NCBI RefSeq assembly: GCF_000517105.1
Contig: NZ_KI912149.1
Span: forward strand, 198,712 to 262,711
Source of the DNA: Fischerella sp. PCC 9605
GTDB lineage: Bacteria > Cyanobacteriota > Cyanobacteriia > Cyanobacteriales > Nostocaceae
Direction of reading: 5' to 3'
Length of the DNA: 64,000 bases
Part shown: positions 16,480-26,467 of the stretch, one piece after another
Layout: each line of letters starts with the position of its first letter
How positions within the stretch are numbered: the first letter of the stretch is position 1
Made by a program: the position numbers and the translations under genes
Notes under the pieces: generated by a model
What the model was told of the DNA's origin: nothing
Databases searched by the model: none
The model's input: only the letters and a program-made list of their open reading frames with translations

Positions 16480-16843
16480 ATACGGTAAAGACCAGAAAAA
16501 TCTGAGACTATAAATAAATGATTAGTACAGTGTTGCGATCGCACTTATAAATAAATGTTGATTCAATTTCAGATCGCATCTGCTTTGACTTTATATACGG
16601 CTTTTTGTTTACCGGATGCGCGAATGGGTAGGTGTTGGAAAAGAAGTTTCGGGAAAAATGGCTGAATTGTTTTTGGTACAAGGGTTAGGAGCGATCGCAT
16701 TACCTCACCCATCCGCGCTCCTTATCTGGGCTGGATTACAGCCATTTTCACCCTACTCAATTCAAATTTTTCATGCTATGATTAACCCATCCGCGCTAAT
16801 GAACCTTGAAAACCGAATACAGACTAGTTTTCGGGCTACCGCA
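16480..16843 (+). promoter_or_regulatory. CRISPR leader
   Basis: This non-coding stretch precedes the first repeat. ATAAATAAATG occurs twice (about 16512 and 16546), ACCCATCCGCGCT occurs twice (about 16707 and 16786), and GAACCTTGAAAACC lies about 40 bases before the array, a motif I associate with cyanobacterial leaders. A frame at 16616-16870 runs into the first repeat and is not a gene. The orientation agrees with the degenerate repeat at the far end of the array. Confidence 0.65.
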
Positions 16844-19570
16844 GTTGAAACTTCTATTAATCCCTATTAGGGATTGAAACAAATCGTTGGGTTTACGAAG
16901 CTAGGTGCTTTGATTGTTGAAACTTCTATTAATCCCTATTAGGGATTGAAACCTTTGAGCTGACAGAATAAAAATTGTTTTTTGGTGAATCAGGTTGAAA
17001 CTTCTATTAATCCCTATTAGGGATTGAAACCTATTACCGCTAACTATCCATGTGGTAATTTGATGTTGAAACTTCTATTAATCCCTATTAGGGATTGAAA
17101 CAGCTAGTAGAGGCACAAAACCAGATTGCAAAACTAGAAGAAAGTTGAAACTTCTATTAATCCCTATTAGGGATTGAAACACTCTAGGGGAATCTTACCG
17201 GGGCGTGGTGGAACGTTGAAACTTCTATTAATCCCTATTAGGGATTGAAACTGGCTCTATCAGGTTATGCTCAGGGATGCCCGCGTTGAAACTTCTATTA
17301 ATCCCTATTAGGGATTGAAACTGCTCATCCGTGTATTTGCGCTGATTCAGTTTTTGTTGAAACTTCTATTAATCCCTATTAGGGATTGAAACCTTCAAAG
17401 TCACAGAGAAGATACAGTCCCAACTAAAGTTGAAACTTCTATTAATCCCTATTAGGGATTGAAACACAACAGAGACCATGTAGTAGTCAGGGTCGGCAGT
17501 TGAAACTTCTATTAATCCCTATTAGGGATTGAAACAAGATGGGACTCCGGGGAGTACCCAGTGCTAATAGTTGAAACTTCTATTAATCCCTATTAGGGAT
17601 TGAAACGCAAGTAGCCACTAGGGGTTCCCAGATGACTTTGCGTTGAAACTTCTATTAATCCCTATTAGGGATTGAAACGAGGGTACCAACAAGCAGGTAG
17701 GTCGGACCTGATGTTGAAACTTCTATTAATCCCTATTAGGGATTGAAACACCTTTACCAGCAAGAGAATCACTTAGAGACTTACTAAGGTTGAAACTTCT
17801 ATTAATCCCTATTAGGGATTGAAACAATACCAATAACAGATATTAAAATACCTAAAATACAAGTTGAAACTTCTATTAATCCCTATTAGGGATTGAAACC
17901 TAAAATATATTGCCATTGATTGGAAGAAACAAACATGGGGTTGAAACTTCTATTAATCCCTATTAGGGATTGAAACTATTGAATGACAGTATTGTAAATA
18001 ATAAAGGTAGTGTTGAAACTTCTATTAATCCCTATTAGGGATTGAAACCTTTAGCTGGAGATTGGGGAGGTGCAGCAGTAACTGTTGAAACTTCTATTAA
18101 TCCCTATTAGGGATTGAAACGCTCCTTCATCAGAACTAGCATCAAACACCGCTAAAGTTGAAACTTCTATTAATCCCTATTAGGGATTGAAACGAAAAAA
18201 TCAGTATGTCAACTGAAACAGTTGCGGTTGAAACTTCTATTAATCCCTATTAGGGATTGAAACTAATAAAGAGAAATAACTTATTTATTTAATGAATGGT
18301 TGAAACTTCTATTAATCCCTATTAGGGATTGAAACTATCAGCTTATTTGGCAAAGATACGGTTTATTGGTTGAAACTTCTATTAATCCCTATTAGGGATT
18401 GAAACGTCGCCGGGCTAATCCCGGCATATGCAACTCCATTATTGTTGAAACTTCTATTAATCCCTATTAGGGATTGAAACACTGTGACCTTAGGGCAGAA
18501 TGAGAAATCCAGTAGTTGAAACTTCTATTAATCCCTATTAGGGATTGAAACAAAAAAAGATGCAATGTTAGACAAACAAATTGAAGGTTGAAACTTCTAT
18601 TAATCCCTATTAGGGATTGAAACAATAAGAAAACCCCTAGGTAGCCCTAGGGGTTCCTAACGTTGAAACTTCTATTAATCCCTATTAGGGATTGAAACGC
18701 AGGGATAGAAGATTGTAATATCCAATCCTCGGATAGTTGAAACTTCTATTAATCCCTATTAGGGATTGAAACCATGTTTACCGGCACGCCTAACAAGCTA
18801 CTCATGTTGAAACTTCTATTAATCCCTATTAGGGATTGAAACCCTGGGTATGATAAAACGGGTACCTGGATGGACTGGTTGAAACTTCTATTAATCCCTA
18901 TTAGGGATTGAAACCCCTGATAACCCTAGTTATCAAACAGAGGGTCGCCTAAGTTGAAACTTCTATTAATCCCTATTAGGGATTGAAACTCGCGCCACCA
19001 TTTATCCGCATTGATGAAACTCGTTGAAACTTCTATTAATCCCTATTAGGGATTGAAACTTCGTAGATAGTACTTAACCAGACTAAATCATCCGTTGAAA
19101 CTTCTATTAATCCCTATTAGGGATTGAAACTAGTTTCTCCCATTGCCAAGAGTATCCCTGCTGCACGTTGAAACTTCTATTAATCCCTATTAGGGATTGA
19201 AACAAATCCAACAAACCTGTAAGAGGTAGTGGAGGTGGTGTTGAAACTTCTATTAATCCCTATTAGGGATTGAAACAACGGCTGAACCATTGCAGGAAGA
19301 ACTTAACTCGGGTTGAAACTTCTATTAACCCCTATTAGGGATTGAAACGGAAGTCTTGCAACAGCGTAGTTGCGCCGACCGAGGCATGTTGAAACTTCTA
19401 TTAATCCCTATTAGGGATTGAAACTTGTAGCCGGATGGATAAGCCAACAGCGGCGAGGGTTGAAACTTCTATTAATCCCTATTAGGGATTGAAACCTCTG
19501 GCAAGACTTCATCAGGTTATGACATCTACCCAGGTTGAAACTTCTATTAATCTCTACTAGAGATTGGAAC
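16844..19570 (+). CRISPR. CRISPR array, 38 repeats and 37 spacers
   Basis: The 37-base repeat begins GTTGAAACTTCTATTAA, has the stem TCCCTA-T-TAGGGA, and ends ATTGAAAC, the typical 8-base 5' handle of crRNAs processed by Cas6 in type I and III systems. I count 38 repeats with spacers of about 33-42 bases. Repeats are identical except repeat 35 (19312-19348, one T to C) and the last (19534-19570), which has four changes. The conserved handle and the degenerate last repeat place the leader on the left and transcription on the plus strand. No cas genes occur in the window, so the array must be served from elsewhere. The subtype cannot be fixed from the repeat alone (I-D or III are possible). Confidence 0.98.
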
Positions 19571-19579
19571 CTTGATTTT

Positions 19580-20416
19580 CTATCCTTTCCCCCCTGTAAA
19601 AGTCACACCTTGAATAAAATACCGATTGAAAAAGGCGTAAATCGCCAAAGCTGGCAAGGTGAACACCATCGAAGCTGCCATGATGTAATTCCAATAACTG
19701 ATATATTGACCTTTGAAGCTGTTCAGTCCTAAAGGCAGGGTAAACATTTCTGGATCAAACAAAATAACCACGGGTAGCAAGAAATTATTCCAACTACCCA
19801 TGAACACAAAAACCGCCTGTGCTGCTAATGCTGGTTTCGCCAAAGGTAAGACAATACGCCAGAAAATGCCGAAGGGTGTTAAGCCATCTAGTGCAGCAGC
19901 TTCCTCTAATTCCTTGGGAAAGTTGACAAAAAACTGCCGCATCATAAAGATGAAAGTGGCATTAACCATACTAGGGACAATCATGCCTTGGTAAGAATTC
20001 AGCCAGCCAAAGGCTTTCAATATCAAAAATGTCGGGATTAGCGTTATTTGTGCTGGTACTGCTAGTACTGCCAGAATCAGCAAGAACCAAAAGTGCCTAC
20101 CCCGAAAGCGTAGCCTTGCGAGGGCGTAACCTGCCATTGAGTTGAACAGCAAGTTTAAAACGGTGACGCTAACGGCAATGACTACACTGTTGAACAGCCA
20201 GCGGAGAAACAGCGGTTCTTGTAGAAAGATTTGTTTGTAGTTATCTAAAGTAAAGTGTTTGGGCAAGAAATTAATTTCGCCGCTAACAATTTCGGAGAGG
20301 GGTTTAAATGAAGCGGAAAGCGCCCACAAAAAGGGGATGAGGGTAACAATCGCATATAGCGCCAGTACAGTATAAAGCAGCACTTTTAACCAGGAGATGC
20401 GAGAGATACTGTTCAC
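19580..20416 (-). CDS. Sugar ABC transporter permease (MalG/LacG type)
   Basis: This 278-residue inner-membrane subunit has six hydrophobic segments. The EAA loop reads EEAAALDGLTPFGIFWRIVLPLAKPA, the contact site for the ATPase, and the start pattern LIPFLWALSASFKPLSE is typical of MalG-type proteins. It overlaps the upstream permease by 4 bases (ATGA type), so the two are translationally coupled. Its stop codon lies only 9 bases from the last CRISPR repeat. The sugar is not determined; importers for sucrose, glucosylglycerol and other glycosides share this layout. Confidence 0.9.
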   Translation of the reverse strand: MNSISRISWLKVLLYTVLALYAIVTLIPFLWALSASFKPLSEIVSGEINFLPKHFTLDNYKQIFLQEPLFLRWLFNSVVIAVSVTVLNLLFNSMAGYALARLRFRGRHFWFLLILAVLAVPAQITLIPTFLILKAFGWLNSYQGMIVPSMVNATFIFMMRQFFVNFPKELEEAAALDGLTPFGIFWRIVLPLAKPALAAQAVFVFMGSWNNFLLPVVILFDPEMFTLPLGLNSFKGQYISYWNYIMAASMVFTLPALAIYAFFNRYFIQGVTFTGGKG

Positions 20417-21345
20417 ACTCTTTCGCCTCCGAAGAGTCGCCGCTGAATCAGAGTGATAGCAATGATAACCACTGCTAGCAAAAAGGCGATCGCAGCCCCG
20501 TATCCCATTTGCAAGTTCCGAAACACAGCTTGATATATTAGTAAAACTACAGTCAGAGTGGCGTTGTTAGGCCCGCCAGTGCCGTTAGAGAATATATAAG
20601 ACTGATCAAACAGCTGAAATGTGCCAATTATTCCCATTGCCACTACAAAGAAGGTAACGGGTTTGAGCATGGGAATTGTAACGTAGATAAATTTTTGCCA
20701 GCCATTTGCACCATCCAGTTCTGCTGCCTCGTATAGTGATTGAGGGATATCCTGTAAGGCTGCCAGGTAGATGACCATGTAAAACGGTGCTGTTGACCAG
20801 ATGTTCATAATCATGATGCCTTTGAGTGCTACAGCCGGATCGCCCAACCAGTTGTAGGTGGGCAGCCTCAAAAAAGCGAGAAAATTATTGAGTAGCCCAT
20901 TAGTGTTATAAATCCACATGAAAATTAGCGTCAGCACAGCGGAAGAGGTGACAGTAGGCAAAAAGTAAAGGATGCGCCACCAGTTTTTGCCGCGAATGCC
21001 AGAATTTAGAGTAACAGCGAGGAATAAGGCCAAAATAGTTTGCGTTGGCACTACAATGGCGACATATTCCGCTGTATTCTTAAGGGCGATCCAAACCCGT
21101 TCATCTGCTAAGAGGCGCGTAAAGTTACGAAAACCAATGAAATCGTACTCAATACCGCCAAGAAGTTGGACTCTATGAACGGAAAGGAAAACCGCCCAAA
21201 CAATTGGCAGGACTACAAAACTCACCAAAACCAGAATAGCGGGCGTCATGAACACATACCCAGCCAGATCTTCTGCGATATTCCACCTGGCTTTTCGTCG
21301 ACGCCTTCTTAAATCAAACACTAAGGTACACCTCCGCCTAATCAC
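20413..21345 (-). CDS. Sugar ABC transporter permease (MalF/LacF type)
   Basis: A 310-residue membrane protein and partner of the MalG-type permease. About six hydrophobic segments are seen and the EAA loop is EAAELDGANGWQKFIYVTIPML. The N-terminus is basic (RRRRRKARWN). It follows the binding-protein gene by 100 bases and overlaps the next permease gene by 4 bases, so the three form one operon. No ATPase gene is present, so a shared MsmK/UgpC-like ATPase encoded elsewhere is expected. Confidence 0.9.
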   Translation of the reverse strand: MIRRRCTLVFDLRRRRRKARWNIAEDLAGYVFMTPAILVLVSFVVLPIVWAVFLSVHRVQLLGGIEYDFIGFRNFTRLLADERVWIALKNTAEYVAIVVPTQTILALFLAVTLNSGIRGKNWWRILYFLPTVTSSAVLTLIFMWIYNTNGLLNNFLAFLRLPTYNWLGDPAVALKGIMIMNIWSTAPFYMVIYLAALQDIPQSLYEAAELDGANGWQKFIYVTIPMLKPVTFFVVAMGIIGTFQLFDQSYIFSNGTGGPNNATLTVVLLIYQAVFRNLQMGYGAAIAFLLAVVIIAITLIQRRLFGGERV

Positions 21346-21445
21346 GCACCCTGTAGCTGTAGCGATGGTTGGCGCATGATTGTCTATTATACTCCTTCAG
21401 ATAGATGAATGATTTTCACTAAGTAGTTAGCTGGTATTGATGGCA

Positions 21446-22729
21446 CTACTCCATTGCCTGGATTAATTTATTAGCTTCTGCCTGCGCCCGTTGCATTGCT
21501 TGCTTGAGGGGTTGTTGTCCTAGTAGGGCGCTGACAAATTGGTTGTCAAAGTTATTCATGATCGCTGCGGGATGCTTACCTGCTTGCCAAGGCATGGCGT
21601 ATTCAACTCCTGCCAAAAACGCAGACCGTAAAGGGTCTTGTTCATAACCCAACTTCTGTGCTACAGATTGGCGTGTTGGCAGGGCAAAGCCTGTTGCTGT
21701 CCACTTTTCCATACCTTCTTTGCCCGTGAGATAGGAAATCAACTCCCAAGCTTCGGCTTTGTGCTGTGACTGTTTGTTCATCACGTAGGCAACAGTAAAT
21801 ACCATCGTACCTTTTTTGTCATTAATAGTTGGTACTTCTGCGGTAGCAAAATCAAGCTGAGGAAAAGTTTCCTTCAGATAGGGAATTGCCCAGTTACCCT
21901 CAATTACCATTGCTACCTTGCTTTGACCGAACATTTCACTACCTGAGTTTGTCCCGACATCAGATTTTTGCGCGGAGGTGCGGTCTTTTTGATACTGGTC
22001 TACTACTAATTGCAATCCCTGCAACCCAGCCTCAGAGGCGAAGGCTGCATAACCATTTTCATCTACCAGTTGCCCACCAAAAGCTTTGATTTTGTATGCC
22101 TGACGCGCTAACTCTGGAATTACTCCATAGCCGTATTGGTCAATTCTACCGTCTTGATTTTTATCTACTGTTAATTGTTTGGAGTAGGTACGCAGTTCAT
22201 ACCAGGTAGTGGGAGGACTAGTTAAGCCAGCCGTAGCAAATGCTTGCTTGTTATAAAAAAGGGTAAGGGTAGAATAGTCTTTGGGCAGACCATAGATATG
22301 GTTGTCGTACTTAAAGCTGTTAATTAATGTCTCTTCAAAATCTGGCAAGTCAAATTCAGAGTTAATATAAGCATCTAGTGGTTCTAGAACGTTCTCACTC
22401 ATCAGGAAAGGAGCCTCAAGAGCATCCAGATAGAAAACATCAGGTGCTGCTTCGCCAATCAAGCGTGTTTTAATCACATCCATGTATTGGTCGGAAATGA
22501 CTTCATACTTGACTCTGAAACCTGGATGCTGTGTCTCAAAGTCTTTTAGTACTTGTTTCAATAGTTTTTGCTCAGTAGGATCTGAACCCCAACCACTAAG
22601 TTTAATGACAACTGGGGTGGTTGCTGTGGAAGCGCTAGGTAGGGATAGGTTTTGGCAACCGAACGCGCAGAGGGCGATCGCTACCATTAACATTAAAGTT
22701 AAGAAATTTAACAAGCTTCTTTTTCTCAC
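21446..22729 (-). CDS. Sugar-binding lipoprotein of an ABC importer
   Basis: A 427-residue extracellular solute-binding protein, family 1. The signal peptide ends at a lipobox-like AFGC (Cys about residue 25). Features of the fold include VIKLSGWGSDPTEQKLLKQV, YGLPKDYSTLTLFYNKQAFA and MVIEGNWAIPYLKE. It captures a sugar in the periplasm for the two permeases encoded downstream. Ligand identity cannot be read from the sequence. Confidence 0.9.
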   Translation of the reverse strand: MRKRSLLNFLTLMLMVAIALCAFGCQNLSLPSASTATTPVVIKLSGWGSDPTEQKLLKQVLKDFETQHPGFRVKYEVISDQYMDVIKTRLIGEAAPDVFYLDALEAPFLMSENVLEPLDAYINSEFDLPDFEETLINSFKYDNHIYGLPKDYSTLTLFYNKQAFATAGLTSPPTTWYELRTYSKQLTVDKNQDGRIDQYGYGVIPELARQAYKIKAFGGQLVDENGYAAFASEAGLQGLQLVVDQYQKDRTSAQKSDVGTNSGSEMFGQSKVAMVIEGNWAIPYLKETFPQLDFATAEVPTINDKKGTMVFTVAYVMNKQSQHKAEAWELISYLTGKEGMEKWTATGFALPTRQSVAQKLGYEQDPLRSAFLAGVEYAMPWQAGKHPAAIMNNFDNQFVSALLGQQPLKQAMQRAQAEANKLIQAME

Positions 22730-23075
22730 CGCAGGATGAAGACTCTTTCACCCAACTTATAACTTCTCTGGTGCCAGATTAATTTTGCAAAAATTAAATT
22801 TTTATTTAGAAATGCAAGGTAGAATAACAAAGAATTACAAACACTTTAAGGAAAAATGTGTTTAAAAGCAACTTGATTAATGTTACTTTATACACCCAAA
22901 CACACTCCAAAACTATATAGAAAACGTAACTGTTTCAGGCTGGTCAAGGGTAAGGGTTAATAGTTATTGATTAGCGCTCAATAACCAACAACAACCTAAT
23001 TACCAATTGCCTATATGCCAGGCTCCACAAGTAATTTTACAACTGATTTTTAATTTACGCCCACCTGCTTAGTTC
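22730..23075. other. Divergent intergenic region
   Basis: About 350 AT-rich bases lie between the binding-protein gene (minus) and the MFS gene (plus). They should hold both promoters. A CTCAATAACCAACAACAACC run near 22980 is STRR-like. No terminator or gene is seen. Confidence 0.4.
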
Positions 23076-24545
23076 ATGAACTCAATTCAGGTTGAATCTA
23101 CTTTGCCTCTGGTTCCCGAAATTTCTGAGATAGCAGTTGCACAAACAACATTATCTCCTGCTTCTACCCCAAAACCCAGCCCTACAGTTTCAAAGGATGC
23201 TATTCGCAATAGTCTACGAGCCTCAACTTTAGATGGTGTGTTTGCAGGGGTTTTTAGCATCACCACTGGTGGTATTTTACTCAGTAATTTCCTAGTCGAA
23301 TTAGATGCCAGTCCGATAGCTTTTGGGGTACTCTCCTCTATTCCGATGTTGGTAAATTTTATTCAGCCTTTGGGCGCTTACCTATCGGAACGCTCAACCA
23401 GTCGCTGCAACTATTCTCTTTTGGTTTACGGGCCTTCTCGATTAGTTTGGCTGATTCAGGTAATTGGTATTGCAGCCTTCAGTTGGGGACTGATTAATTC
23501 CCAGCAGTTAGTATTATTGACGCTCTTGATTGTGCTATTGAGCCATCTATTTGGCGGATTGGGGAGTGCATCATGGCTGAGTTGGATGGCGACATTAGTC
23601 CATCGGCGTTTGCGAGGGCGGTATTTTGGAATACGCAGTAGTGCCGCTAGCTTAACCAATTTGATTTGCGTACCTTTGGCAGGGCTAGCTGTATCTACTT
23701 GGCACGGTGGTACTCTCCAAGGTTATGGAATAGTTCTGTTTGTGGGCATGCTATTTGGACTGATGAGTTTGATATGTCAGTACTTCAAAGTAGATGTGAA
23801 CCCGCAAGAGGAAAATGCTACTGCCATCAGGATTGGTTCTAAAAAAGCAGTGTCTTTAGAAACAAATAATACTATTAAGCCCACACCTAAAGCTAATGCT
23901 TGGGAGAATATTCTCAAGGACACTAATTTTTTAGTATTCCTGCTTTACTTCAGCTTATGGATGTTTGCTGTTAACCTCAGCGCCCCTTTTTTTAACCTTT
24001 ATATGTTGGATAATCTTGACTTAGATGTCAGTTGGGTGACGCTCTACAGCAGCCTTCAAGCAGGGGCAAATATGTTAATGTTAATTCTCTGGGGCAGATT
24101 GGCAGATAAAATTGGTAATCGTTTTATCCTATTTTTGATTGGAATTTTAGTTGCGATCGCCCCTTTGTTTTGGTTAGGCATTGGTCATACTTCTCTAGAT
24201 GTATGGGTGTGGTTGCCTATGTTACATATTTTTCTGGGAGGAACTTGTGCAGCAATTGATTTGTGTGGCAACAATATGCAGTTGGAAGTTGCACCCACAA
24301 GAAATCAATCCATATATTTTGGGATGATAGCTGCATTTGCTGGGGTGAGTGGCGCTTTAGGTACAATCCTAGGTGGTTTTCTAGTACAGAATAGTTTCTA
24401 TGGAGGCTTACCAGGATTGTTTGTTATCTCAAGTATGTTTCGACTGGTAGCGCTTTTGCCACTCACCTTCGTACAAGAGAGACGAGGAGAATCTTTTATA
24501 CAAACATTCCAAGGACTGCGATTATTTAGCAAAAAGCTAGCTTAA
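23076..24545 (+). CDS. MFS transporter
   Basis: A 489-residue membrane protein with a long hydrophilic N-terminus (about 45 residues), then roughly 12 hydrophobic segments. The major-facilitator loop motif appears as GRLADKIGNRF between helices, and LRGRYFGIRSSAASL marks the cytoplasmic side of the N-terminal bundle. A longer hydrophilic loop (about 245-285) separates the two halves. The substrate is unknown. It diverges from the sugar-binding gene, but nothing proves a link. Confidence 0.82.
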   Translation: MNSIQVESTLPLVPEISEIAVAQTTLSPASTPKPSPTVSKDAIRNSLRASTLDGVFAGVFSITTGGILLSNFLVELDASPIAFGVLSSIPMLVNFIQPLGAYLSERSTSRCNYSLLVYGPSRLVWLIQVIGIAAFSWGLINSQQLVLLTLLIVLLSHLFGGLGSASWLSWMATLVHRRLRGRYFGIRSSAASLTNLICVPLAGLAVSTWHGGTLQGYGIVLFVGMLFGLMSLICQYFKVDVNPQEENATAIRIGSKKAVSLETNNTIKPTPKANAWENILKDTNFLVFLLYFSLWMFAVNLSAPFFNLYMLDNLDLDVSWVTLYSSLQAGANMLMLILWGRLADKIGNRFILFLIGILVAIAPLFWLGIGHTSLDVWVWLPMLHIFLGGTCAAIDLCGNNMQLEVAPTRNQSIYFGMIAAFAGVSGALGTILGGFLVQNSFYGGLPGLFVISSMFRLVALLPLTFVQERRGESFIQTFQGLRLFSKKLA

Positions 24546-24559
24546 AGTTAGGGAATAGG

Positions 24560-24695
24560 GGTTGTTAGTTGTTAGTTGTTGGTTGGTGGTTGTTGTTTGT
24601 TGGTTGGTTGTTCTAAAGAACCACTAACTACTAACCACTAACTACTAACCACTAACCACTAACCACTAACCACTAACTACTAACCACTAACCACT
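24560..24695. repeat. STRR cluster, heptamer TAACCAC, with inverted arm
   Basis: Left part: GTTGGTTGGTGG-type units. Right part: about ten tandem ACTAACC units. The two parts are roughly inverted copies and could form a long hairpin. It lies between the convergent MFS and accD genes and may act as a bidirectional terminator. Confidence 0.75.
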
Positions 24696-24697
24696 TT

Positions 24698-25657
24698 TTA
24701 TTCAGCGACGCTAGAACTTAAAGTCATTGTCTTCTCCCACAACACCATACTATGAGTTGTTGTTGCTGTGGGAGGCTGGTGTAAGGCAATCAATTGGGCT
24801 AAAGTTTTCTTCAGCTGGGTACGAGGTACAATTTCATCGACAAACCCATGCTTAAGTAAATCTTCAGCAGTTTGGAAATCATCCGGCAGTTTTTCCCGTA
24901 GAGTTTGCTCAATCACTCGCCGACCTGCAAAACCAATGGTTGCCTTTGGTTCTGCCAAGATGATATCACCCAACATCGCAAAACTAGCAGTAACACCGCC
25001 TGTGGTGGGATTAGTCAGAATAGGAACATATAATAGTCGTGCTTCTCGGTGAAGTTCCAAGGCTGCCGAGATTTTGGCCATCTGCATCAGTGAGAGCATT
25101 CCTTCTTGCATCCTAGCTCCACCCGAGGTACAGACGATAACTACAGCATACCGTCGCTGAGTGGCTTGTTCTATCAAGCGGGTCAGTTTTTCGCCAACGA
25201 CGGAACCCATACTACCACCCATAAAGCGAAAGTCCATCACACCAAGGGCAACTGGCAAGCCGCTGATTTCACCTAAACCTGTTTTGACAGCATCTACCAA
25301 GCCAAGCTTTTCTTGGGTTTCTCGCAGGCGATCGCTATAGGCTTTGCGATCGCGAAATCCTAAGGGATCGCTGGGACGCAAATGCTCATCTATTGGTCTC
25401 CAGGTACCGGGATCTATCAGTTGGCGAATGCGCTCATCACTATCTACCCGATTATGATGTCCGCATTCAGTGCATACCATCTGATTAGCCCTAAGGTCTT
25501 TAGTATAAGTCAAGACTCCACATTTAGGACACTTATTCCACAGCCCATCTGCTATTTCGCGTTCTTGACGTTCAAGGCTAATAGATCCAGATTTTCGTCG
25601 ATTTGCAAACCAGTCAAATAAAGATTTTAAACCACGTGATTCTTCGTTGTTCGCCAT
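24698..25657 (-). CDS. accD: Acetyl-CoA carboxylase carboxyltransferase subunit beta
   Basis: A 319-residue subunit that transfers the carboxyl group from biotin to acetyl-CoA, the first step of fatty acid synthesis. An N-terminal zinc finger (CPKCG, then CTECGHH) precedes the carboxyltransferase fold with [26 protein letters not shown] and [24 protein letters not shown] prefer ATG at 25657 ([20 protein letters not shown]), the usual family start, over the frame start at 25687. It is not next to accA, as usual in bacteria. Confidence 0.96.
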   Translation of the reverse strand: MANNEESRGLKSLFDWFANRRKSGSISLERQEREIADGLWNKCPKCGVLTYTKDLRANQMVCTECGHHNRVDSDERIRQLIDPGTWRPIDEHLRPSDPLGFRDRKAYSDRLRETQEKLGLVDAVKTGLGEISGLPVALGVMDFRFMGGSMGSVVGEKLTRLIEQATQRRYAVVIVCTSGGARMQEGMLSLMQMAKISAALELHREARLLYVPILTNPTTGGVTASFAMLGDIILAEPKATIGFAGRRVIEQTLREKLPDDFQTAEDLLKHGFVDEIVPRTQLKKTLAQLIALHQPPTATTTHSMVLWEKTMTLSSSVAE

Positions 25658-25772
25658 TTGTTTCTTATGCCAGTGGGTAGTTGTCAAAAGCAGGTTAATC
25701 CGCTTTGCGGAGTCATTTGTCCTTTGTCATTTGTCATTTGTAGTTTGTTTTTACCAATGATCCTTACGGGTT

Positions 25773-25895
25773 CGCCAGTCGCACCCTGCACCGAAGCCGC
25801 CCTGCGGGCGTCTACATGGGGGACTCGGGGCCCCCACGACCGACAGGGAGTGGGGATTGGGGGAGAACCCCCTATAAGTGCGCGCTGGCTCACCA
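25773..25895 (+). repeat. 123-base GC-rich dispersed repeat, copy 1
   Basis: This copy is 123 bases long, from CGCCAGTCGCACCC to CGCGCTGGCTCACCA. It differs from the copy at 33074-33196 at only two positions (121 of 123 identical). It contains smaller palindromes (CGCCCTGCGGGCG, GGGGCCCC) and is far more GC-rich than its surroundings. It sits just upstream of accD. Confidence 0.9.
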
Positions 25896-26052
25896 ATGAC
25901 TAATGACGAATGACTAAATCACAAATTTAGTCTTTTAAACAATTCAGACTTTTTGCATGCATCTTTGGTTGCCAGCTTATCGAAAATAAGTAAACCAATT
26001 CAAGCCTCTTGTTCTTCTTGTGGGAAACTTATAAATAAAATACAATTGGTTA

Positions 26053-26214
26053 TCTGACACGGTTGGGTATGACCTAAAACCTGTTAAAGTTTTAACAATT
26101 GAGGGTATTGTAGCTTTGTGTTAATCCCGAACGGAGATTACAAAGAATTAACAGGGGTGCCAGCCCCAAAATAGAATAGGACTTCGCCCCCAACTCAATA
26201 ATTCTTTTTTGTAT
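26053..26214 (+). ncRNA. Candidate structured RNA of unknown family
   Basis: A promoter-like pair (TTGTGG, 17 bases, TACAAT at 26041-26046) precedes a segment rich in pairing: ATTGAG (26099) with CTCAAT (26195), TGTTAAT with ATTAACA, CTTTGT with ACAAAG, and GGGGtgccagCCCC. It ends in TTCTTTTTT near 26205. The nested stems and U-run look like a small RNA of about 100-160 bases. It could be a 6S-like or other regulatory RNA, but I do not recognise a family. It lies in the 0.8-kb gap between accD and pilD. Confidence 0.4.
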
Positions 26215-26356
26215 CTTATGAACAGCTAGTAACTGCTGCATTAGTTCTGCTTGCCAACGGGTACTAGTCGTGAAGAGAGTAATTCAGGTCACAGGATAAT
26301 ATTAACAGAAGTTAAGTCGCACAAGGGGTAATGAAGTTTACGGTTGCGAGGTAATC

Positions 26357-26455
26357 GTTGGTGGTTGGTAGTTAGTGGTTAGTGGTTAGTAGTTAGTAGT
26401 TAGTGGTTCTCCAACAACCAACAAACAACAAACAACAACCAACAACCAACAACCC
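26357..26455. repeat. STRR cluster with inverted arm
   Basis: GGTTAGTAGTTAGTGG-type units on the left and CAACAACCAACAAACAAC units on the right; the halves are loosely complementary. It immediately follows the pilD stop codon. It is the same family as 24560-24695 and brackets the accD region. Confidence 0.7.
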
Positions 26456-26467
26456 ATAATAAATTCC

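Noticed and set aside
16616-16870. 84-codon frame before the CRISPR array
   Set aside because: It runs through leader motifs into the first repeat, so it is not a gene.
20090-20135. Possible repeat insert in the MalG-type permease (CTTGCGAGGGCG region)
   Set aside because: The encoded YALARLRFRGR is a normal motif of this permease family.
25658-25903. Overlapping frames on both strands upstream of accD
   Set aside because: They are translations of the 123-base GC-rich repeat; the same frames appear at the other copy.
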